NCBI GenBank assembly: GCA_010093605.1
Contig: MU004183.1
Coordinates: forward strand, 930,001-994,000
Direction: 5' to 3'
Source of the DNA: Lophium mytilinum
Lineage: Eukaryota > Ascomycota > Dothideomycetes > Mytilinidiales > Mytilinidiaceae
Length of the DNA stretch: 64,000 nt
This document shows positions 33,135-44,906 of the stretch, in pieces. The translations under genes were made by a program, and so were the position numbers. Within the stretch, counting starts at the first letter, position 1. Every line of letters begins with the position of its first letter. Under the pieces are notes generated by a model, which saw nothing but the letters and a program-made list of their open reading frames with translations, did not search any database and had not been told where the DNA came from.

Positions 33135-34169
33135 AGTGCTTGAAGAGGCTCTGATGTTACAACCAAAGTAGGTAGTAGGAAGAAAATGCCTCGACCTCTG
33201 GCGTTGTTTACCTTCACAGTTCTATACGAGATACCATTGATCACTGATAAGTATGGTATTTGGGGCTGGACGTGACAGTCTCACTATAGGAACAATCCAA
33301 GATAGTCAGAGGACTTTACAAGACTAGCAGTAGAGAGAACGGGGGTTATTGAAGTTATTTCTATGAACGCGGGAAATAAAAGTGTCAGCTTTCAAGCACC
33401 GAGGTCTCTACCTTTGAGACTTGCTTGCAATAGAGCGTCAGGTCAGAATTGCTAATTTTGCTGCCTCTACTCTGCCGGTGCCCTATTATATAGAGCTGAG
33501 GAGGATTGCATGCTGAAAGGGCTTTGTCAATGATAAGAGCCGAGGATAATGATCATCATGCACAAAGGGGATTTCCTGGCAGGCTTCCTAGAAACACCCC
33601 TTTTGCCCACCTGGCATGAAAGCCCTTCCGTCCCTTCTATATCGCATAATGGCTGGCCTGTCAGCTTGAATTACCGAGCGATCCTCCAGTAGATGAATGG
33701 ATATTTCGTGCATTTCTGATAATCCCCCAGCCGAGCGCGCCATGATTGGTCGTGCGGCATTTTGGCTTGGCGAATTGTCGACCAGGTCACGGTGCTCTAA
33801 TCCCAGCTTCACCTCTACTTCCCCTCCACAACATTCTCAATATTGGGGCACCTCCGAGACCAGTGTTCTCTACTCGCCACCCTCCTACACAGCTTCCCCA
33901 CGCGCGAGATCTCGCCTCGCTGCTCACCGCGGCGCCGCGTGCAATCTTCACGTTTCTCCGCTTCTTCGCCGGCTGCCTCGAGCGGTCTGCGTGCTGTCCC
34001 GCCAGAGAGACTTCCACCACCCTAGAGTATCCACCGCCGTGCATCCGCCGCACTGAAAAGACTCTAGCAGCTCACTCCTCCATTGAACGAGCCAATACAG
34101 TATAGTGAAGCCTACCATCACATTTTGCAGCTCTAGTTCGGCCTACTTTACCTTCAGCCACCCCTCACC
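33135..34169. other. Intergenic upstream of the DUF7918-like gene
   Basis: About 1 kb with no gene. The last 350 bases are pyrimidine-rich (33815-34165), likely the leader of the downstream gene. Two overlapping frames of 119 codons at 33697-34105 are low-complexity and not convincing. Confidence 0.45.
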
Positions 34170-36103
34170 ATGCCCTGCTTTCATGGCCTGGCTGTGAGCA
34201 TCCACACTCCCGATGGACCGCTTCCGGAGTACTCTATTCAGAAACAGTCTAAATTTCATCGTATAACCTCCTACATCCCCGTCCCACCGGCCAAGATCCC
34301 CTCCGGATCTACCACCAACAAGCCCGAGCAGTCTACCTTTGCCATATCTATCACGCTTTTGACGCCCGGTCTCCACGTTCCATACTCAACCCCCAAGCCA
34401 ACGCCCGACGATGCTACCCCGCGACCCAAGGTTGTAGGCAATTTGCCTGGATTCGCGAGTACTGAGCGAGGAAAGAATAGCGCCGTGATCGGACCCTACA
34501 TACCCCTCACCTCATCCACCAACGAGACCATCGCCGCCTACATATACTTCGATGGTCGTGCAAAGGAAGAGGTGGCTACACTGCTCCGGAGAGGAGAGGA
34601 GACATGGGTCAATTCGCGATGGGTCAGTGTACCCGAAGCAGAGGGCGGAGGCCTTGCCGAGCGAGAGTTTCTCTTCCGCGAGGTAGGCCTCGAGCGGTGG
34701 CTAAATGGCCTTGACTTAGAGGGCAAAGACGTCGCCGCACGAATAGAGCGGAGAAAGCAGCGCCTAGAAAAGAAGCGTAGGAAGAAGCGGGAACAACTAG
34801 GTAGCGATGAAGAGGACGAAGACGGTTTGAAGACTCCGCGCTCTCTAAAAAATGGGGTCCTTCGCTACGGCGATGACAAGAACGCGCCGGTCGAAACTCT
34901 ATCTGGAGATGAAGGACTGTTCACATCGGATTCTGACTCCGAAGATGAACCTCCTACGCCTGAAGCCGCTGGCCAGATCAAGGTCGCGCTGTTCCGGGTG
35001 CTCGCGTCCGGGGAGATCAAGCGAGGAGAATATTCGCCTCAATACGATGCACATGACGATGACGAGAACACGACACAAAACGGTAGCTCCGGAGACGGCG
35101 ATGGCGACATTGACCACACTACAAGCTTTGCGAAGCCCAAGACTCTTGACCCTAAGTCTATCAGCACTCAGACCGTGACGGGCATTGACCCCCCAGACAA
35201 GCCATATGCTGTGTTCACGTTCTTGTATAGAGGCGAGCGTAAGTCAAAACCCCTCTCCTTCCTATTTGCCGCTCGCTGACAGTAATTAGGTCAACTAAGG
35301 AAGATGGGCATACTTTCCACTCCTCCACTGGAACAGAAGACGCCAGCAAGTGCGAAGCGGAAATCCCAAGCTTTAGACTTCGCTAGCTTGAAGCCTCTGG
35401 CACCAACAGGCACAAAAGGGTTCCAAAACTATCGCGATTCTGCCGAAACCACATCGACGCCTTTGAAGCCTACGACTAACAAGAAGAAAGACACGGACAC
35501 CATGGATAGTGATTCCGATGACGAAGAGGAGGAATCGAAAATTAAAGAAGAAGAGCTTGATGATGCTGACGTAAAGCCTGGCAGCAAGGGACTGCTGTCG
35601 CCTGAAGACGCATTGTCAGAAGCGCAAATTGAAGAGGGTTTGCGCAAGGTCAAGGTGAGTTGCTCTAGTCATTTTAGTCATGGAAAGACAGTTGTCCTTG
35701 GCGAGTAGTTCCGTATTGATATATTTCACAGCTTAAACGCCAACACTCAGCTGAGCCCCTGAACTCACCGTCTCCCACTCGCAAATCACCCGCCTCGAAC
35801 AGCCCTCTGTCCGGCACTCCTGCCCCTAGCAGTCTTTCTGCGACGGCTACTGCCTCCATTCCTTCCTTGAAGCCATCCACATCCGCTTCAGCAGCTCAGT
35901 CGTCTCTGACGTCTGGCATGTCTCCCGAATCCATCATTGGAAGCCCGTTCAAGAAGCACCGGGCCAGCCTACCAGGGTTCGACGAGAGCTCCCGAAAGAG
36001 CATCGGTTTGGACCTGCTAGGTTCCAGCTCCTCGTCCAAGGATACCAAGGCGACCGGTTTCAACAGCATCAAGGGGGAAATGGACGAGGACGAGGAGTTG
36101 TGA
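34170..36103 (+). CDS. DUF7918-like conserved fungal protein
   Basis: Exons 34170-35238, 35290-35654 and 35732-36103 encode 601 residues. The N-terminal 200 residues form a folded region starting MPCFHGLAVSIHTPDG, with FAISITLLTPGLHVPYS, AYIYFDGRAKEEVATLLRRG and EREFLFREVGLERWLNG. I associate this pattern with the fungal domain called DUF7918, but that name is from memory and unverified. A lysine/arginine block (ERRKQRLEKKRRKKREQ) and acidic serine patches (SDEEDEDG, TSDSDSEDE, DSDSDDEEEE) follow, then KPYAVFTFLYRGERQLRKMGI, another piece of the same fold, and a serine-rich disordered tail with SPFKKHRASLPGFDE. Charged nuclear-type composition suggests a nuclear or chromatin role, by inference only. 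Confidence 0.75.
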
Positions 36104-37177
36104 CTTTGGCAGATTAACCTGCAACGAGCTCTTGGATAAGTCCTACATAAGAATCCTGCATACATGCAGCACATTTGGATTTCGTTCATCGGCGTTTCGA
36201 TTTCATGGGGCTCGCTGAGCTGGAGGCTCTGAGGACACACCGTTGGAGCAGTACAAAATATTCAGAACGGAAATGGTGACTGCGATAGAGACTGTAGGAG
36301 CGTGTGGCACAAGCGCGGCTAGGGTGGTTGGCTGGATCGCTGGTGATATGCATACCTTTACTACTGACGTTCAGCGACACCACATCGAAAATACCATACC
36401 ACACGACCTTTCATGATTCTTCTCTTGGCGGCTGTCTTTTCTCGACTCTTCTTCCCTGGGTTACGAGATTGCTGGTTGCGGTCTTCTGGCGAGCGGCGGC
36501 TATTCACAATTTTTGATCTCGGCGCCGCGGAGATAAACTATACTTTGCCTTCTCTTTTCTCTTGTGTCATGGGGCGATGGGAGTATGGAAGGTGGAAGGG
36601 GAATGGTGGGATGGGCTTCCGTGCATATGTTGTTTCGATCCGAAAGACTTGACATTGACGAATTGAGTTGAGTGGGCGGAAGGCTGCTTTGGTGGTTGGC
36701 ATGTTGTCATGTGTGTTGCATAAACCGTCTGTGGACACATAGAAGAACCGCTCGCTGAGGGGTTCTATAAAATATCTTTTGAAGTGATGGAGTGCGCTAC
36801 TGCTATGAAAATGTGTGAAAACTAGATGCTATAGTTATATTTAGGCCAATTAAGAGGAGCCTCCTTGATGTTCGAGTACGCCTTGCACTGCGGCATGCGA
36901 ACCCGATCTCCAGCTCACCTTCTCAAGGCCACAAGCCACTTATATTCTGGACAAGCATCACCCTTGAATGCAGAGTTCGCCCAAAAACGTGACAGCGCGC
37001 TTTCGCGTCGATCACTCGGCCGCCCAATCCTTAGAGCCCTTCCATCCATCTCATAATCCATCCACTCCATCAACTTTTCCCACTAGACCGAAACAACAGG
37101 CTTTTCCATATATTCCTCCGATTTCTCGACTATCCCGCTTCCCCACATCATGCAAATTTGAACGGGGAGAAGCTGCG
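36104..37177. other. Intergenic, no gene seen
   Basis: About 1.07 kb with short overlapping frames only. AT-rich around 36760-36860. No repeats or RNA genes seen. Confidence 0.45.
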
Positions 37178-38420
37178 ATGCCGCCACCTAAGAGAAATCT
37201 CCTCCTGGCCTTCGACGCCTTCGGCACGCTGTTTACACCGCGCGCGCCTATCGCGGAGCAGTACGGGGAGGTGGCGCGGCGGTATGGGGTTGCTGTGGGG
37301 TATCAGCAATTGGGGGAGAGCTTTAGAAGGGGTGAGTCTGATTGGACTTGGTGGTTTAGGAGAATGGAATGGGATGGATTGGGCTAATTGAGCGGGTACT
37401 GCAGTGTTTAAGGAGGAGGCAAAGGAACGGCCGAATTATGGGAAGGCGGTTGGAATGGGGGCGAGGGCGTGGTGGGGTGGGGTGAGTGTGGTCTTTTATT
37501 TCTCATGTTGTTTCATGCCTTTTGTGATGGCTTCGATGGCCTCTGTTTGGCCGAAGAATTGTGCTCTATGTTTCCTTAATCGATCGTTCAAACTCCAAGC
37601 ATAGTTCTCTTTATTCCTTCATATATCTACTGCGGAAAGACTTCGTGTATTCATTTATCCATTCATTCGATCATCAATCAATCAACCCTCCCTAACACCC
37701 CACCCCCAGGTCATAACCAAAACCCTCACCCCCTTCCTCGCCAAAGACCAACCCCTCCCCGACGCCCTCATCTCCGACCTCCTCACCCGCTTCTCTACCG
37801 AGAAGGGCTACATCCTCTACCCCGACGTCCTCCCCTTCTTCCAGAAACTCCGGGACCTTAAAGCCCAACGCTCGGGTTTCAGACCCACAAACGACCCCTG
37901 GCGCTGGGACCGCACCGTCGTCGGCGTCATCACCAACTCCGACGACCGCGTGCCTGGGATCCTCGCGTCGTTGGGGTTGAGAGTCGGACCGAGGAGGTTC
38001 GGCGTGGCTAGCAGCGTGCAGAGATTCGAGTTTGAGAAGAAGGTGGGCGATGATATTAGCTTTGTGGTTATGAGCTATGATGTTGGGTTTGAGAAGCCGG
38101 ATCGGAGGATGTTTGATGCTGCGAAAGAGTTGCTGAGGGAGACGTTGGCGGAGAGCGATGCGAGTGTGACGGAAGAAGATGTGGAGGATTTCCAGATGCT
38201 GTATGTTGGCGATGATGTGCGGAAGGACTACTTTGGTGCTGGGAGCGCGGGATGGTCTGCTGTGGTTGTTGATCGGGAAGAGCGGTTTGCGGAGGAGCTG
38301 GAAGGGAAGGCTGTGGCGATGGTGGAGACGAGGATTGAGGGGGATAAGGAGGAAGATCCGTTCAGGAAGGTGGCGGTGATAAAGGATTTGCGGAGTCTGT
38401 ATGGCACCGTGGAGAACTGA
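37178..38420 (+). CDS. HAD-superfamily hydrolase (haloacid dehalogenase-like, HDHD3-type)
   Basis: Probable phosphatase or dehalogenase-fold hydrolase; substrate unknown. Exons 37178-37331, 37405-37481 and 37710-38420 give 313 residues. All four HAD motifs are visible: motif I LLAFDAFGTLF with the nucleophile D13, motif II VVGVITNSDDR, motif III lysine in VGFEKPDRRMF, and motif IV MLYVGDDVRKDYFGA. The helical cap (ERPNYGKAVGMGARAWWGG, then FLAKDQPLPDALISDLLTRF) lies between motifs I and II, as in the C1-capped group. The second intron is unusually long for this window (about 228 bases). The C-terminal 60 residues are a charged extension. Confidence 0.87.
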
Positions 38421-39196
38421 GGGTGGCTGTAGTTATACATAGTGTATTGAGTAGAAGTTGTTGGACGGATTTCCTCCAGGTTCCAGTGAATGGAAACTGT
38501 TTGAGTAGGCGTTTGGGGCTAGCTTGCTTATGTTTGAGTCTTTCCTGTACAAACCCAATTTGGGTATATTAGATGAGTCTTTTCCTTCATAGTAGAATAA
38601 CGATTTCAGACTCAATTCTTCTATCCTTTGAATCCGTTCAATTTGGTAGCTCAGTTGGTTGTTCACCGATTCGCCGGGGCCCATCCACCCTATCAGGGGG
38701 TGTAAAACATCTGCTCGCTCGCCACCCACAACCATTCACCACTTGCACCTACCCACCACGCGCGTTACCATTGCCGGCAAATGAATCCGATCAGCTGCAT
38801 CCATGACTGAGAAGCAGATGAATCCGTTTTGCCACGAGCTAGCGAGCCGTGAGCTTGAGAGCCTGTTATTGGAATATCCGAGAACCTGTGGAGAGCCTGT
38901 CGGGATGTGATTATGCAAAGGAAGGGCAGGAGATGGAGGACAAGGAAGAGAGAATGGGGGTGGCATTCACCAGAAAGCTGTCCATCGCGGAGGAAGGGGA
39001 GCCAGCATTCACATCGAGAAGGGAGCCAAGAGTATAGTTTGTGGTTTTCCGGGGGAGTGTTGGACTGAAAAGCCCCAAACAATATTGGATAAGACAAGCT
39101 GTTTGAGACAATTAGATACAAACCCATCTGTAGGCTATATCAGATCAATCAACCCCCTCCTAACGGAGGGTATGGGTTTCCGAATTTCAACAGAAG
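38421..39196. other. Intergenic between converging genes
   Basis: About 775 bp with no gene. A tRNA A-box-like string near 38644 was checked and rejected. Confidence 0.45.
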
Positions 39197-40352
39197 TCAG
39201 ACCGGCTTCCGCAGCGCAAGGATATCTGCCAGCTTGACGTCCCCCTTTCCACCCCAGCCAGCAACCCCATTCTCGACGTCCGGTCGTACGCGGACGTACC
39301 AGGACCAAGCGCGTCTGTTCAACTCAGCAGTCTCAAGCGTAGACCACGATTGATAGAGCAAATCCAGAGCTCGTAGTAGAAGCCCAAGATTCCGTTCTTT
39401 TTCCGCCGCCTTCGACGCATTGGACTGCTTCTTCCCTTCAGATGCCCCCTCCACCTTAACCCCCACAGTCCCCAGCTCAAAGGACTTCAGCAAGTAAGCT
39501 CTCGCCCCCTGCGCCGTGTAAATCGGCAACTGCCCCGCCCCAGCCCCATGCGTCAGCGGCCCATTATGCTTCTTCAGCTTCTCCAAATCCAAGCCCCATA
39601 GCGCTGGCTTCACATCTTCGGGGACACTACTCTCCTCATTTACAGTCTCCTGCGTAGCACCCGCCTCGTCTTTGACATCCCACTCGTACCCCCACCGCTT
39701 CATCACCCTGATTTCGCGCCCCATGATCTTCACAACAGGCTGCCCTTCCCCCCACCTCTCCTCTTCAGCGCTCTTCCCGCTCTCGAGCCCAATACTCACA
39801 GCTTTAGTCCTACTATTCGCACTCACAACCGCTTGCGCAAGGCTAAGCCTGCTCGACACCGGTTGCTCCGGCATCGTATACTTAACCAACGCCACCGCGA
39901 ACGCCAGGACCAGCGGCGCGCGATTGGTAAAAAGAACCACACCCCCCAACTCCTCTTCCTCGGCAGCGGATTCCGGCAGCGCGAGCGACTCTTCCAGTGC
40001 AGCAGGCGTGAGCGGCTCGCCGTACGACGGTTTCGCTTTCTTGACAGGCGTTGGGGGGCCGCCACCATCAGTAGCGCCTCGCTTTTTAGATACGCGTTTC
40101 GCGGCGCTGAGGATTTGTTTTGAGAGCTTTTCGTCTGTGAAGATAGCTTTCACGGCGTCTAGTTTTGATTTTGAGATCTCGGCGGGGCTGGAATGGGTTA
40201 GAAGGGGATGGGGGTTGGTTGAGGCAAGTGGCTTACGTGCCAAGACCGGCGGTTTGGAGGTCTTTGATCTTGCTCATTGCGAGTGCGAGGGGGAGTTTGG
40301 CGTCTTGGGAGAGGAAGCGGAGGAGGGATTGGATGGCGGCTGCGTTGGACAT
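39197..40352 (-). CDS. Conserved ascomycete-type protein of unknown function
   Basis: Exons 40237-40352 and 39197-40187 encode 368 residues. The N-terminus (MSNAAAIQSLLRFLSQDAKL, LALAMSKIKDLQTAGL) reads like a small helical domain, followed by EISKSKLDAVKAIFTDEKLSKQI. After a lysine-rich linker (SKKRGATDG...VKKAKPSYGE) comes a compact, well-ordered block: VVLFTNRAPLVLAFAVALVKY, MPEQPVSSRLSLAQAVVSAN, SRTKAVSIGLESG, EGQPVVKIMGREIRVMKRWG, YEWDVKDE. Residues 300-345 are helical (NLGLLLRALDLLYQSW). The block has the look of strong conservation, but I cannot name the family with confidence. The phase-2 intron has a clear GTAAGC donor. Gene borders are secure. Confidence 0.75.
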
Positions 40353-40755
40353 TTTGGGATCTTGGTGAGGGGGGATGATGGGAGAGGAGTAGAATTGGTT
40401 TAGGTGATGATGATGGAAGGCATTCACTGGTCTGAGCGTTGCGCTTGGGTGGTTTGGGGATAGCGCAGTGGCTGTTGCCTATATAAACACAGGGTGTCTG
40501 GGATCCATTGAACAACTCAAAAGTCCATTGGGGCACCTCTTACACCGTTAACCAGGATATATTTGGTCAGGAAAGAGAGCTTTCTGATTCAAACCGTTTC
40601 ATTCATGACATCCATCACGCAGCTCAAAAGTCCACAGGGGGCACCTCTCACAGCGTCAAGCGCACGTCAATCATCAACGCCACAGCTTTTGATTCGAACT
40701 ATCTCTCGATTGCACCCAAACACGCCTCCGGAATCTCCACTGCCTCAATCCAGAC
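40353..40755. other. Short intergenic stretch with a tandem repeat
   Basis: 403 bp between the start of the conserved unknown gene and the stop of the DUF6604 gene. More than half is filled by the 107-bp tandem pair listed separately. Confidence 0.6.
40516..40729. repeat. Two degenerate 107-bp tandem units
   Basis: CTCAAAAGTCCA occurs at 40516 and 40623, exactly 107 bases apart, and both are followed by a GGGGCACCTCT-like block and ACA-CGT. Further on, AGCTTTCTGATTCAAAC in unit 1 matches AGCTTTTGATTCGAAC in unit 2. The ends of the units are well kept while the middle is diverged. No open frame is shared. Confidence 0.75.
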
Positions 40756-43331
40756 CTAAAACTGCCCCAGAGTCACCCCACAGTCCTTCAGCGCTTGTGG
40801 CGCTACAAACTCCCCCCTCTCCCGCCTCGACTCCCTCTCCCACTCCCAAAAACCCAACACCACGCCCTCTAAAACACCCGCCACCATCTCCACTGCATCC
40901 TCCCCACGCCTCCGCTCAGCACAGATCCTGGCCACAATCTTCTCGCTCGCCAAACTGAGCTCCACGTACTCCGGCTTTGGCGCCTGCACCGCCCGGCTCA
41001 GCCACCCCCGGAAGCGCGACAGCACCTCCAACTTCTCTTCTCCCGACACCAGATCTAGGGCGCCGATCTGGCGCACTGTGCGCTCGAGCTTTGAATCAGG
41101 GCCGAAACAGGAACGAAGCAGTTCGAGAGCGGGATCCAGAGGCAAAGCAAGACGCTTTTGGCCGCGTGTTCGCAGCATTGACGAGTCCCTCGCGTTGACA
41201 GCGAACTTGGAAAGCGGGACCCCGATCTGAAGGAAGTAGCGGCGCAGCATCTCGAACGGGGCGGTGGGCGGAGCGGAGCCGCCGAAGATCTTCGCGCAGT
41301 GCAGATCGCAGAGGGATTGCATCGCGGGCCACGGGGTCGGGAGGGCGTTGAGGTGCTTCGCTGCGTTGTGGAGGTGTGCAGCGGCGAGGAAGGAGGGGGC
41401 GCAGTTGGCGATGGTGAGGCCGAACCATTCCATCTGCACCGTGATCTTGAAGCTCATCGTTCCGCAGAAGATGGGGTTCTGGTTTAGGAGGTGGTGGAGA
41501 TCGGAGGAGGGTTCAATGCCCTTTGCCTCCACTGAGGCACTCCTGCCAGTGGCATCGTGAGGGGAATAGACAAGCGTGCGGGAGCCGGATTGGGGGCGCT
41601 GGGTGGAGGTCGCTAGGAGCTTACGCTTCGTGGTTGTAAGTTCGTCAACATCTCCCTTGAGCGTGTGCTCTAGGTCTAAGAAGTTGTCTCGGTTTCGCGG
41701 GCCAAAGAGGGCGCTTATGTCGTTACTTATGCCGAAAGCGTCCTGGAATGTCTGCTTCGCGGTGCTTATTTGACCCAAAAGCTCCACGTGACCTCGGTTG
41801 CTCGAGAACGCTAAGGTGGAGTGAATGTCTAGGAGAAGGCGTGCAGCGAAGACGGTACAGATTGTCAGCTTCATGTCCCCTTTGCGTTGGACAGCGCGTA
41901 GCTCTTTTGTGACTTCATCCATCGAAAAGCGGCTGTACTTGGTGGCTGATAGGCTATGTTTAGGAACTAGGTCCCAATACGTCATTAGGTGGACGTCCAT
42001 CAGCATTTGCGTGAGAAATTCGTCTTCTTTCTTCCACTGCTGGACTGACGCTTCGGCCTGTAGTTCTGGAAAGTCGACGTAGTAATCGGCGACAGACATG
42101 ACCGGGAAGGGGTAGCAATGGTACAGAGCTGAGAGGCTCTGCAAAATGGGACATTGTTAGCATTTTAAGGGACAGGGTGCAATTTGGATGCACGAAGACT
42201 GCTCTCGATACTTACGCCTCGGTACTTCATGATCGTACGTGCCGTGGACAGATACACGAACTCATCGGTCTCCGAGATCTCTGGGGTACCCTCGCCGTGG
42301 GACTGGGTTGTCGGACCTTCGTCTTTTTCACGCCGATTGGTGGTGAAGATAGCCTTCGTGATCTGCTCGTAGGGTCCAGGCTTTGAGAGCTTCTTCAGGT
42401 TCTTGTTCGCAAGCTTGTCCTCATCCATGCCCTGTCCGTCTGACCTATCGCGCATCACCTTCAAAGACATGAGGTCAATCTTGCCGCACTCGTACTTGTG
42501 CCACGCTTCGTCGGGGTACTTGGCTAAAAGAGCCTGCTCGGAGTTTCGGATCACGTCCACTGCGAGGTTGGTCGTCATAGCCGCCGTCTGCAGATCTAGC
42601 TCCTTCTTCTGGTACTTTTCCCACGTTTCGCGAATGAATTGACGAACGAGGTGCGTGTCTTCGAAGAAGCAGTGGACGATGAAGTCGAGGCGTGCATCCT
42701 CTTCCTCCTCAATTTCCCACACTTTCTCGGGTCTCTTGCTAGGCTTTGTGGGCTTCTTCCCCTCTTCTTCACCATCTTCATAGTCTGTCTCTGATTCCCA
42801 CAATGTCTCCTCAAGTTCAAGTGCAGCAAAGAGATTGGGCAGGGAGGAGGTGCTGGGCTCTTCTAGGGCTTCTTCAGACTTACGCTTAGACTTCAGGGTC
42901 TTAGGGGCAGTAGCCGGGACGCAAAGCGGCTCGAGAAGTGTCAGAGCTCTCTCAAGGACCTCCGTGAAGTAGGCATGGCGTTGGTTTGAATGCCCATTAT
43001 CGAAGCCGGTTGTCGTGAACCACGTTGTAAAGCGCGTTCTAGCGTCGATGGCGCGTCGCAGCTTTCGCAGGACTTTGTGCGGCACCTTGACTCCGGGCGG
43101 AGGAGAGTTTGCGATAATCTCGGCTTGCTGGACGAGTTCCTCTGTGGTGAACGTATTCGCGGTCGTGACATTCTTCTTTGCGCGCTTCTTGGCCTTGCCT
43201 TTGCCTTTGCCGGTCGACTTCGTCTGCACTTTCAGCTGGAAGCCGCAGCTTTCCGCAGACTGAGCGAGCCAAGTCGCGAACGCGGCGGTGTCTTCCTTGT
43301 AGCGTTGGTAACATCCGGGATACGCGGACAT
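40756..43331 (-). CDS. DUF6604-domain protein
   Basis: Large fungal protein of unknown function. Exons 42216-43331 and 40756-42138 encode 832 residues. The N-terminal region has the mark I associate with DUF6604, a start of the form YKEDTAAFATWLAQSAESCG, then a basic lysine-rich stretch (KGKGKAKKRAKKN) and VPHKVLRKLRRAIDAR. An acidic linker follows (ESETDYEDGEEEGKK), then helical sequence through to the end (FIVHCFFEDTHLVRQFIRET, VEMVAGVLEGVVLGFWEWE). An in-frame ATG at 43427 would add 32 residues rich in S, P and H; I prefer 43331 because homologues begin right at the YKxDT motif. The one intron has GTAAGT/TTTGCAG ends in phase 0. Confidence 0.82.
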
Positions 43332-44906
43332 GATGGCGATGGGCGTTGTATGAGCGTGTGCGTGGAGAGAAGGGTTGTCTTGAAAGTTGAAGGAGAGGAC
43401 GAGAGGAGTAGAGGGTACGCGGCTCATAAAGAGATGGAGGGATGAAGGTGGGAGGGTGAAGGTGGTGGACGTCGCGCAGCCGACTTTTCACCACGTCAAC
43501 ACGCCTTTGCCCTCGTGACAGACCTCCTCCAGACTCACCGCTCAGCGACGGTAGCGGGTAGGGTCGGTTGTGCGTCACATGATGGAGACTCTCGTAGCAG
43601 TCAGGAACAAGGAGTAAGGCCGGCTGTTCAGGGGAGTCTGTATTATGATCCCCCTAGCCATATAAAAGGCTATTCCTAACCCTGCCGTTTGATGATGGAA
43701 TCGTACTGTATGAGGTACTTCAGCGCATGATAAAAGATCTAGAACGAATGGAAAGCTTGTTCCCTCCTGAATTAGACTCATGCCTGCGCTGTTCCATTTG
43801 TTCCCACTTCACAGTGTCTGAAGTGCACTGGCACATCATATATCCTCGGGTGGGATGCAATCTTCGTTGCCTCGCGATACAGACTGTTGGCTCAACTGCC
43901 GTATTCGCACTCGTCTGAAGCTACCTGAAGTGCTCTAGGGTACCGATAGGACATCAGGTCCATTCCCTTGTGATTTGGCCTGGAACTCGAGCGCCACTAT
44001 TATACCCCTTTTGACGCTGCCTGAAGTACCCTGGCGCTTCACGGAAATTTCGAGCGGGATGTAAGGTTGATTGACTTGAAATTCAGGGCGAGGTCTGAAC
44101 AGGTCGTTTTACACCTCTTGAACGCCGTTGGAGGGCCCTCAATACACCGTAAAACCACCAACTCTGATCCGGTTTGATAACGCACGATATGATTACTATA
44201 CCACGAAAGATGCTGGAATTGTTGGTTGAAAGTGACTGCGGTTCAGATTCTGAAACAGACTACATGACAAACGAGAAAGTATGAATCAACCAACGTAACT
44301 TACATATCAGGAGCGATACAGAATGACTTTTCGTCTAAGATTTCCCGGTTAATTGTCACTGTACGTGATAGCATATAAGACAACCCTGCGAATTAGACAC
44401 CATCCAAGATGTTAGACATACGCCTTTTCCATATCTCGAAAAGGTCTGAGGCACCTTAAGCGGTGCCAGAGGTATGAGACCATTTGAGAGGCGTGGCTTC
44501 CCAGTGCCAGTTTGCTGCAAGGCTGAGTTCCTCGAATCTTGGACTCAGGAAGAGGCACGCCGGGCCTTGCCACGAAACGGCACCCTCGGGTCCACACAAG
44601 GTACAATATAAATAGAGTTGCTCGTTTTAGAAGAGAGTTTCTGGAAGACTGCGCCCCACGAAAAGATGTTGGCTTCTCCTGAATATATTGGATGTCAGGA
44701 CAGATAGACGTGCTTGGCGCCACTAGACTCGGGACCTCCGCCGCGCTTTGAAATACTGGCAGGGTCCAAAGGACACCTTGCTTTCACCACCAATTATCCG
44801 ACCACCCCAATAAAAGGCCCCTCCTCTCCATTGCTGCATCTTCACACACACTCTCCCATACATACACCACCTTTTATTCTCTATATACACTCTCCACAGC
44901 TTCACA
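43332..44906. promoter_or_regulatory. Divergent intergenic region DUF6604/PDI
   Basis: 1.57 kb without a gene. It contains a weak tandem repeat (43818-44120, listed separately) and, next to PDI, a TATA-like AATAAAAGG at 44809-44817, 98 bp before the start, followed by a CACA/TATA-rich leader. Confidence 0.5.
43818..44120. repeat. Very degenerate tandem repeat, about 96-107 bp step
   Basis: CTGAAGTGCACTGG (43818), CTGAAGTGCTCTAGG (43925) and CTGAAGTACCCTGG (44021) recur at steps of 107 and 96 bases, with GGGATGCAA / GGGATGTAA following in the first and third units. Beyond these anchors similarity is low. Confidence 0.4.

Noticed and set aside
33838-33856. TATTGGGGCACCTCC, matching 13 bases of the 40.5-kb repeat unit
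   Set aside because: Flanking bases do not align, and one such match is expected by chance about once in ten windows of this size.
38640-38690. TGGTAGCTCAGTTGGTTG, a tRNA A-box look-alike
   Set aside because: No closing D-stem, no B box at the right distance, and no acceptor pairing.
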